Shown here: positions 1-5,260 of the stretch, piece after piece
Layout: each line of letters opens with the position of its first letter
Numbering within the stretch: position 1 is the first letter of the stretch
Origin: an uncultured Lachnospiraceae bacterium
Lineage (GTDB): Bacteria; Bacillota; Clostridia; Lachnospirales; Lachnospiraceae
Assembly: GCA_905236925.1 (NCBI GenBank)
Contig: CAJOQS010000279.1
Span: 1 to 7,180, forward strand
DNA length: 7,180 nucleotides
Direction: 5' to 3'
Translations under genes and position numbers: made by a program
The notes under the pieces: model-generated
Told to the model about the DNA's origin: nothing
The model's database searches: none
What the model saw: the letters and a program-made list of their open reading frames with translations, nothing else

Positions 1-1
1 T

Positions 2-943
2 ATCTGCCTTATCAATGACTCGCATGGCCTTACCTTTACGCTGGGCGGAATAGCCTTTGAAGGAAAGTTCTCAAATGAGATCCTCCTGATATTATTCTTC
101 ATGATGTTCTGCGGTTTCTCGGTGAAGGCCGCTGTAATGCCTTTCGGTAAGTGGCTTGTTCAGGCAGCTGTCGCGCCGATGCCTGTCACGGCTCTGCTTC
201 ATGCCGTTGCGGTCGTTAAGGCCGGTGCCTTTGCAGTCATCAGGCTAATATATTATGTATTCGGTCCAGATATGCTCCGCGGAACATGGGCACAGTTCGC
301 GGCTGTTTCGCTCTGTGTTCTGACCATCCTCTACGGATCCTCTATGGCGGTAAAAGAGCCTCACCTGAAGCGCAGGATGGCATATTCGACGATAAGCAAC
401 CTCAGCTACATACTTTTCGGTGCCTGCATAATGACACCGTTCGGAATGTATGCGTCCATGATGCACCTTGTCGCGCATGCCGTTACGAAGATAGCCCTGT
501 TTTTCTGTGTCGGTGCTGTGATGCATGTCACCGGAAAGGCATATATATACGAAATAGACAATCTCGGAAAGAAGATGAAGGGCATATTTATCTTCTTCAC
601 GCTCGGAGCGCTTTCGATAATCGGTGTTCCGCAGTTCATGGGATTCAACAGTAAGATCAGCCTTCTGCGCGCGGCTATTGAAGGAGGAAGCTTCTGGGAT
701 TACGCAGGAGCCTTCGCGATAGTCATCTCGGCATTGCTTACGGCTGTTTATCTTCTGAATATCCTTTTAAGAGCATATTTCCCGAAGGACAATGCGCTTT
801 GCGATCATTTTGAGGAAGCGCACGATCCCGGGTGGAAGATGATGATACCTATCGGTATGGCTGCTGTCGCAACGCTGGTTCTCGGCATATACTGGCAGCC
901 CATATCCGAATTATTAAAGAATATCGCAGGGACAAATCTATGA
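2..943 (+). CDS. Proton-conducting membrane subunit (NuoL/M/N - MrpA/D superfamily), 5' end missing
   Basis: The reading frame is open from the first bases of the window and ends at TGA 941-943, leaving 313 codons of a longer protein. It is a polytopic membrane protein of the Proton_antipo_M superfamily, which moves H+ or Na+ through complex I, Mrp antiporters and membrane hydrogenases. About eight hydrophobic segments are visible, near residues 28-48, 61-86, 96-117, 128-144, 149-176, 193-213, 235-258 and 283-298 of the fragment. Family marks are a TM7-like lysine (K42, FSVKAAVMPF), the segment APMPVTALLHAVAVVKAG (residues 58-75, with H67 and K73), the RRMAYSTISNLSYI stretch, H159/K163 in LVAHAVTKIALFF, and GFNSK with K218. 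Compared with the usual PFHxWLP the sequence reads PFGKWLV. It overlaps the next subunit by four bases, so the two are one operon. The superfamily is clear. Whether it belongs to an Mrp-type antiporter or a hydrogenase/complex-I-like machine cannot be told without the upstream genes. Confidence 0.88.
   Translation: MCLINDSHGLTFTLGGIAFEGKFSNEILLILFFMMFCGFSVKAAVMPFGKWLVQAAVAPMPVTALLHAVAVVKAGAFAVIRLIYYVFGPDMLRGTWAQFAAVSLCVLTILYGSSMAVKEPHLKRRMAYSTISNLSYILFGACIMTPFGMYASMMHLVAHAVTKIALFFCVGAVMHVTGKAYIYEIDNLGKKMKGIFIFFTLGALSIIGVPQFMGFNSKISLLRAAIEGGSFWDYAGAFAIVISALLTAVYLLNILLRAYFPKDNALCDHFEEAHDPGWKMMIPIGMAAVATLVLGIYWQPISELLKNIAGTNL
926..943 (+). promoter_or_regulatory. Ribosome binding site and ATGA stop/start overlap
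   Basis: AGGG at 928-931 lies eight bases before ATG 940-942, and that ATG overlaps the TGA stop (941-943) of the upstream subunit. This fixes the start of the second antiporter-like subunit at 940 rather than at the in-frame ATG at 832, which is buried in the upstream gene. The arrangement is typical of translational coupling, inferred here, and would keep the two membrane subunits in step. Confidence 0.75.
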
Positions 944-3003
944 CCGGTAATTATCTGATAAGTCTGGTGATCATGTGGCCGTTTGTAGCTTCACTCTTTT
1001 TGAAAACAGCCGGCGACAACAAGAAAAGACTTGAGCTTATAGCATTTACTTCGGTTCTGGCAGAACTTTTTCTGGCAGGCCTGGCAATTATACTCTCAAG
1101 AGGAAGCGGCGGCATGCAGATGCTTTATGTCGCCTATATCGAGGGCTTCGGCCTCAACTTCAGACTGGATGGATTCCGGGCGGCGTATCTGGCGATGACC
1201 ATTATGATGTGGTGCTGCAGTACAGCTGCTTCGCTGGAATATTTTACTGACAATAAGAATCTCTACAGGTATTACTGCTTCTCGCTCTGGACCTTCGGAG
1301 CGACAGCGGGTGTCTTTCTATCCGCGGATCTGTTTACGACCTTTACGTTCTTTGAGTTAATGTCGCTTGCCTCTTACGCGTATGTTGCCCATACCGAGAA
1401 GAAGGAGGCTTTAAGGGCAGCACAGACATATCTGGCTGTCGCCGTTATAGGCGGACTTGTAATGCTTATGGGTCTGCTGCTGCTTAACCATCTTACCGGT
1501 ACTCTTGATATGCTCAGGCTCAGGGAGGCCTGCAGGACGATCATGGAATCCGGCAGGGCGGAAGATATAAGGATGCTGTATACTGCCGGAGGCTGCATGC
1601 TCTTTGGATTCGGAGCCAAGGCCGGTATGTTCCCTCTTCATATCTGGCTGCCCAAGGCTCATCCCGTTGCACCTGCACCTGCTTCGGCGCTTCTTTCGGG
1701 AGTTCTCACCAAGTGCGGTGTTTTCGGTGTCCTTCTGCTTGTTATCGAGATTTTCCATGAAGACAGATCTTTCGGAATTCTCATTGTTGTTCTCGGAGTA
1801 GTCACAATGCTGACCGGAGCAGTGCTCGCAATATTCAGCATTGACCTTAAGAGAACACTGGCATGCTCATCGGTATCACAGATAGGTTTTATCCTTATAG
1901 GAGCCGGCCTTATCCCGCTTTTAAAGGAAGAGTGTACTCTTGCGATGAGCGGAACCATGCTGTATATGCTCAATCATTCGCTGTTTAAGCTTACTCTGTT
2001 CCTTTGCGCCGCGGCGATATATATGAAGTGCCATATGCTGAACCTGAACGACCTTAAGGGTTACGGGCGTGATATGCCTGTGCTTAAGGTGCTTTTCCTT
2101 ATCGGCGCGCTGGGTATTTCCGGAGTTCCGCTGTTTTCGGGTTATGTTTCAAAGACACTGATACATGAGGGACTTGTTGAATATATTGCAGAAGCAGGAG
2201 AACTCAGACCTCTGTTCAAGACCTTCGAAGTCCTCTTTCTTATGAGCGGCGGTATGACCTTTGCTTATATGACCAAGCTTTTCTTTGTTCTGTTTATTGA
2301 CAGACCGGAGGAGGATTGCAAATACGCGGGCAAGGACAAGAGCGTTTCCTTCCTGACCTATGCATCGATCGCGGCTCCCGCGTTTTTCGTAATGCTGTTC
2401 GGACTTGCTCCCAAGACCTTCTTTATCAGGTCCGCCAGAATAATGGGACGCTTCAATAATGCTGTATATTCGGATGAACAGCGTGAAATACTTGAAAACC
2501 TTAAACTGTTTTCACTCGAAAACCTCACGGGCTCGATGATCTCGATCGGACTGGGAATACTTTTCTTTGTAATATTCAGGATATTGCTCACAAAAGGAGA
2601 CAGGGTCCGTTCACCCCAGTATCTCAACAGGTGGCCGGCATGGCTCGATCTTGAGGAGCTTGTTTACAGACCGCTTCTGTGCAGGTTTTTCCCCTTTATA
2701 TTCAGCCATCTGTATATAGACAGGATTCTTGGCGGAGTATGGAAGGGCTTTATGCTTGCGGGAGAGAAGACTGCGAATGTACTGGCAAATGCCTTTGATT
2801 CATTCTTAGGATTCCTCCGGAGGAATGTGTTCTGTGAAATAACCGCAAAGCCGAGACCCAGGCTGGAGAAGATGAAGAGGCGGTTTATCAGGGGAGAGGG
2901 CGTTTACAAGATACTTTCGGGAAGTATTTCGTACGGACTTATGCTTATCTGTACCGGGCTTTGCGCGACCCTGATCTATCTTCTTTATCTTATGATGCGT
3001 TAA
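940..3003 (+). CDS. Proton-conducting transporter membrane subunit, NuoM/HyfB-like, 687 aa
   Basis: This is a complete integral membrane protein of the Proton_antipo_M superfamily, expected to form an ion-translocating channel in a complex-I-like, Mrp or hydrogenase membrane complex. About 15-16 hydrophobic segments are visible. Diagnostic residues are E139 in FFELMSLASYAYVAH (TM5 glutamate), K227 in FGAKAGMFPLHIWLPKAHP followed by APAPASALLSGVLTKCG (K258), the KRTLACSSVSQIGFI stretch near 304-318, H346/K350 in LNHSLFKLTLFL, and GYVSK with K406. These resemble NuoM and hydrogenase-4 HyfB more than NuoN. The C-terminus is long: after a membrane segment near 531-550 comes about 110 mostly polar or amphipathic residues and a last membrane helix near 663-686, recalling the lateral-helix layout of NuoL and HyfB. 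The start at 940 has AGGG eight bases upstream and overlaps the previous stop. The gene ends with TAA followed directly by TGA. No further subunit follows, so it is the last gene of its operon. The exact complex is not decidable here. Confidence 0.9.
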   Translation: MTGNYLISLVIMWPFVASLFLKTAGDNKKRLELIAFTSVLAELFLAGLAIILSRGSGGMQMLYVAYIEGFGLNFRLDGFRAAYLAMTIMMWCCSTAASLEYFTDNKNLYRYYCFSLWTFGATAGVFLSADLFTTFTFFELMSLASYAYVAHTEKKEALRAAQTYLAVAVIGGLVMLMGLLLLNHLTGTLDMLRLREACRTIMESGRAEDIRMLYTAGGCMLFGFGAKAGMFPLHIWLPKAHPVAPAPASALLSGVLTKCGVFGVLLLVIEIFHEDRSFGILIVVLGVVTMLTGAVLAIFSIDLKRTLACSSVSQIGFILIGAGLIPLLKEECTLAMSGTMLYMLNHSLFKLTLFLCAAAIYMKCHMLNLNDLKGYGRDMPVLKVLFLIGALGISGVPLFSGYVSKTLIHEGLVEYIAEAGELRPLFKTFEVLFLMSGGMTFAYMTKLFFVLFIDRPEEDCKYAGKDKSVSFLTYASIAAPAFFVMLFGLAPKTFFIRSARIMGRFNNAVYSDEQREILENLKLFSLENLTGSMISIGLGILFFVIFRILLTKGDRVRSPQYLNRWPAWLDLEELVYRPLLCRFFPFIFSHLYIDRILGGVWKGFMLAGEKTANVLANAFDSFLGFLRRNVFCEITAKPRPRLEKMKRRFIRGEGVYKILSGSISYGLMLICTGLCATLIYLLYLMMR

Positions 3004-3021
3004 TGATCGCCCATTTTTTTC

Positions 3022-3050
3022 TTGCCTTTAGCGTTACAATGTGATAAACT
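3022..3050 (+). promoter_or_regulatory. Candidate sigma-A promoter for cheX, extended -10
   Basis: TTGCCT at 3022-3027 and TAAACT at 3045-3050 are separated by 17 bases, and a TG at 3042-3043 sits one base before the -10 element, giving an extended -10. It lies in the 111-bp gap between the antiporter-like operon and cheX and would give a leader of roughly 55-60 bases. Both hexamers deviate from consensus, so this is a candidate only. I saw no flagellar sigma-28/sigma-D type promoter in the gap. Confidence 0.35.
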
Positions 3051-3114
3051 ACAAATAACATATATATTTTAGAAGATTTCATAATTTGTGAATTAGTTGT
3101 TTATGGAGTAGAAT

Positions 3115-3603
3115 ATGGCTGATACTTTAGACATTAAGTATATCAATCCTTTTCTGAAGGCTACCGTTACGGTTTTCGAGATGCTCGGAATAACCGGTGC
3201 GACAATAGGCAAGCCCAGTATCAAGGATCTTGATTTCCCGGCGGATACATTTCTTATTCAGGTCGGTGTAACAGGCGCGATGAAGGGTCAGGTTTTCTTC
3301 GAGCTGAAGGATAATAAGGCAATGTCGGTCGCCAGCACCATGATGATGGGAATGCCCGTTACCTCACTTGATCCGATGGCATGTTCCGCTCTTCAGGAGC
3401 TTGGCAATATGATTCTGGGCAACACCTCGACGCTGTTTTCGACTCAGGGCATTATCTTCGATATTACGCCGCCGCTCTCAATGCACGGCGACAAGCTTAA
3501 GATCCAGACCGAGGTTCCTGCGATCTCCATCCCTGTCATGGTGGGAGGAGAGGAGCACATAAGGCTTTATATTGCGGTCTGCGAGAACAAGGACAATAAA
3601 TGA
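3115..3603 (+). CDS. cheX: Chemotaxis protein CheX, CheY-phosphate phosphatase family
   Basis: This 162-residue cytoplasmic protein matches the CheC/CheX/FliY family, whose members remove phosphate from CheY-P and so end the chemotaxis signal. The catalytic helix is visible as SALQELGNMILGN (residues 91-103), carrying E95 and N98 of the S/D-xxx-E-xx-N signature, with the expected proline about 21-22 residues later (P119/P120). CheX has only one such helix where CheC and FliY have two, and the single copy and short length fit CheX. The N-terminal part (MADTLDIKYINPFLKA) is the usual start of the family. GGAG at 3105-3108 lies six bases before ATG 3115. The gene stands alone: it is preceded by an unrelated membrane operon, followed by a strong hairpin, and convergent with fapA. 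No chemotaxis kinase or CheY lies in the window, so its partner is encoded elsewhere. The family call is firm. Control of swimming is inferred, since CheX-like proteins also occur with other two-component systems. Confidence 0.9.
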   Translation: MADTLDIKYINPFLKATVTVFEMLGITGATIGKPSIKDLDFPADTFLIQVGVTGAMKGQVFFELKDNKAMSVASTMMMGMPVTSLDPMACSALQELGNMILGNTSTLFSTQGIIFDITPPLSMHGDKLKIQTEVPAISIPVMVGGEEHIRLYIAVCENKDNK

Positions 3604-3610
3604 TTTAATC

Positions 3611-3653
3611 AAATATTTAAAGGAGGCGTTTGATACGCCTCCTTTAAATATTT
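3611..3653. terminator. Bidirectional terminator hairpin between cheX and fapA
   Basis: The arm AAATATTTAAAGGAGGCG (3611-3628) is perfectly complementary to CGCCTCCTTTAAATATTT (3636-3653), with a seven-base loop TTTGATA. The stem has a GC-rich upper part and an A/T-rich base whose U-rich 3' side can act as the release tract in either direction. It begins seven bases after the cheX stop and directly abuts the fapA stop (TGA on the minus strand, 3656-3654), so it most likely ends both convergent transcripts. Confidence 0.88.
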
Positions 3654-5057
3654 TCAGTAGTTGTTGATGGGCTGAATCGTACCTCCGGTATCCTTAAGAG
3701 TAACGTTCGTATAGGTGTCGCGTGTGGTGTAATGCAGACCGTTGATCGTTACGATAACGTTGGGGTACAGGAACTTGTGTACAAGTACCTTTGAGTTTGA
3801 GTAGGTCGACAGCAGGAACAGCTTCTGGTTAAGCTCCGCGGTTTTGTCCTTTAACTGCGTTCCGACAGTAACGAGAGAGGCGTCGATCTGTTCAAGCGTT
3901 TTAGTGAACTTCATCCTGTCGACAGGATTGGTTATCATGCCGAACTTCTTCTTGATCTCGTGAAGCTTGCTGTAGTTGACCTCGATATTCTTAACCTCGG
4001 CCTCAAGTTCGGAAAGCTCCTTGATTGCATTGGGATTGGTTCCAACATTGACGGTGGTTTTAACCTCGGAAAGGTTTCCGATGATAGTTGCCTCGATGCT
4101 TCCCGCGCAGGTGGTGTTGCCTCCGACAATGATGCCGAAACGACCGGTGATGAACATGTTGCCTTCGCAGAAAATCTCACAGTTCATGATCGAATTGGCA
4201 TGGAAATCGCCGCGGCAGTGAATCTTGGTGGATTCGAAGAACTTTCCCCATATTTCGGAATCGCATACGATGCTTCCTTTGTTTCCGCCCTGCATTCCGG
4301 CCTTTATCTCGATGGGGCCGCCCGCATATATCGTCGCTTCCTCGACACTGCCGAGGATAGTAAGACTGCCCTTACAGGTAATCTTGGAACCGGTAAGTAC
4401 GCTGCCGTGTATGATAACATCTCCGCCGAACGAAATATCGCCTGTGGTAAGATCGACATCGGACCGGATCTCGAGTGTGTTGGTGATACGAAGTGAATTG
4501 TCGCGTCCGAGCTCGATCTTTCCGGTTACGAGGGAGTAGTAATGGCAGTTGTCTTCGGATACATAAAAGCCTTCGCCCTTAAGAGGGTTCAGTTCCTTGC
4601 CCGGTATACATGAAAGGAAATTGTTCTTTACGTCAAATCCGAAATGTCCCTTTGTTGCGGGAGTGTATACCGCAACCTCCTGGTTCTTCTGAACCGCCTC
4701 GTACATTTCTATGTTATGATAGTCAACCGATCCGTCCTCGAGGACCTTCGGCTTGTTATCTATTTCGGTTTTGAAAAGGAAAGTGTAGCGGCCGTCCTGA
4801 CCGTTTTCGGCAGGCTTGCCTCTCGCTACGACATGATACTGGTCGTAAAGCTTGTTTACTAGTATTGATTTAAGAAGAGCTTTGTCTATGCCGGCCTTGA
4901 CACCGTTTTCCTGAAGTGCTTCCAGAATAGCTTCTAAAGTGAACAGTTCGGTGGGATCTTCACCCCATGCGGTAGGAGTGGAAGACAGATATAATCTGGC
5001 TTCCATAGAATCGTCCGTGATCATGATCTTGACAGATTCTGCAATTCTCGGATCCAT
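3654..5057 (-). CDS. fapA: FapA family (DUF342) beta-solenoid protein
   Basis: This 467-residue soluble protein belongs to the FapA/DUF342 family, named for a role in flagellar assembly in some bacteria but of unsettled biochemical function. The N-terminal part (about 1-185) carries the family stretch VVARGKPAENGQDGRY (77-91). From about 190 to 340 runs a repetitive beta-solenoid of hydrophobic/glycine steps, for example DVDLTTGDISFGGDVIIHGS, then SLTILGSVEEATIYAGGPIE and related turns, ending near IGNLSEVKTTVNVGTNP. Residues about 343-415 are charged and heptad-like, probably a coiled coil (ELEAEVKNIEVNYSKLHEIKKK), followed by a short strand-rich tail ending NNY. Six cysteines (227, 265, 281, 293, 297, 317) fall within the solenoid. 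There is no signal peptide or membrane segment. GAGGAG (5066-5071, minus strand) eight bases before ATG 5057 supports the start. The gene appears monocistronic with its own promoter, and its partner across the terminator is cheX, which hints at a motility/surface-signalling theme. Confidence 0.9.
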   Translation of the reverse strand: MDPRIAESVKIMITDDSMEARLYLSSTPTAWGEDPTELFTLEAILEALQENGVKAGIDKALLKSILVNKLYDQYHVVARGKPAENGQDGRYTFLFKTEIDNKPKVLEDGSVDYHNIEMYEAVQKNQEVAVYTPATKGHFGFDVKNNFLSCIPGKELNPLKGEGFYVSEDNCHYYSLVTGKIELGRDNSLRITNTLEIRSDVDLTTGDISFGGDVIIHGSVLTGSKITCKGSLTILGSVEEATIYAGGPIEIKAGMQGGNKGSIVCDSEIWGKFFESTKIHCRGDFHANSIMNCEIFCEGNMFITGRFGIIVGGNTTCAGSIEATIIGNLSEVKTTVNVGTNPNAIKELSELEAEVKNIEVNYSKLHEIKKKFGMITNPVDRMKFTKTLEQIDASLVTVGTQLKDKTAELNQKLFLLSTYSNSKVLVHKFLYPNVIVTINGLHYTTRDTYTNVTLKDTGGTIQPINNY

Positions 5058-5077
5058 TGCCCTAACTCCTCAAGCCC

Positions 5078-5099
5078 GCCGGACTTATACTGTCGCGGC
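5078..5099 (-). other. Small hairpin in the fapA leader
   Basis: On the minus strand GCCGCGAC and GTCCGGC can pair around a seven-base loop (AGTATAA) with one bulged C. If transcription starts at the promoter proposed here, this stem lies in the leader just upstream of the fapA ribosome binding site (5066-5071), which it leaves free. It has no U-run, so it is not a terminator. It may affect mRNA stability or be chance. The leader is too short for a typical large riboswitch. Confidence 0.3.
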
Positions 5100-5139
5100 A
5101 GGTTCCCCAAAATAGTACGTCCCGTTTCAATACAACACT

Positions 5140-5168
5140 TATCAAATTATATAATATCAAATATATAA
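5140..5168. repeat. Tandem imperfect AT-rich direct repeat over the fapA promoter
   Basis: TATCAAATTATATAA (5140-5154) is followed without a gap by TATCAAATATATAA (5155-5168), which differs only by one missing T. The 15-base period is about one and a half helical turns. The pair covers the proposed -10 element and most of the spacer of the fapA promoter. It could be an operator with two half sites or simply AT-rich promoter DNA. I do not recognise it as the site of a known regulator. Confidence 0.5.
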
Positions 5169-5179
5169 CCATATTGCAA
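5151..5179 (-). promoter_or_regulatory. Candidate sigma-A promoter for fapA
   Basis: On the minus strand TTGCAA (5179-5174) and TATTAT (5156-5151) are separated by exactly 17 bases. Transcription would begin near 5144, giving a leader of about 87 bases before the fapA ATG. Spacing and AT-rich context are good. The -10 overlaps the tandem TATCAAAT repeat, so binding at the repeat could block or modulate initiation (inference). Confidence 0.5.
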
Positions 5180-5198
5180 GTTATTGGAGTTTTTTATG

Positions 5199-5227
5199 TT
5201 GAGTAATGGGGCTGTTTGGTGTAGAAT
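5199..5227 (+). promoter_or_regulatory. Candidate sigma-A promoter for pgcA
   Basis: TTGAGT (5199-5204) and TAGAAT (5222-5227, five of six bases of consensus) are 17 bases apart. Initiation would fall near 5234, giving a short leader of about 26 bases that contains AGGAGG (5249-5254). The -35 element lies only about 20 bases from that of the divergent fapA promoter, so the two polymerases would sit almost back to back. Confidence 0.6.
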
Positions 5228-5260
5228 ATCGTCGACAAAATAAAAATCAGGAGGATTATT

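Noticed and set aside
832..939. N-terminal extension of the second antiporter-like subunit to ATG 832
   Set aside because: It lies wholly within the end of the upstream subunit, encodes a polar arginine-rich stretch unlike the family, and has no ribosome site. ATG 940 has AGGG and a classic ATGA overlap.
101..943. ATG 101 as the true start of the first gene
   Set aside because: The frame is open from base 2 and codes for hydrophobic family-like sequence before it. ATG 101 falls within a membrane helix, so the gene simply begins upstream of the window.
2992..3020. Terminator for the antiporter-like operon ending in the T-run 3014-3020
   Set aside because: The run of seven T is real, but the only stem before it is three base pairs (GCG/CGC) with mismatches, too weak to call.
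3960..4496. 178-codon open frame on the plus strand opposite fapA
   Set aside because: It has no recognisable domain and is the antisense shadow of a repetitive beta-solenoid gene with strong codon bias.
5226..5233. GACGATAT on the minus strand, resembling a sigma-D/sigma-28 -10 element for fapA
   Set aside because: There is no TAAA-like -35 at the required spacing; that position is occupied by the pgcA ribosome site region.
5058..5260. Riboswitch or other structured regulatory RNA in the fapA-pgcA gap
   Set aside because: The fapA leader is only about 87 bases with one small hairpin, and the pgcA leader about 26 bases. Neither shows a known riboswitch core such as the cyclic-di-GMP type.
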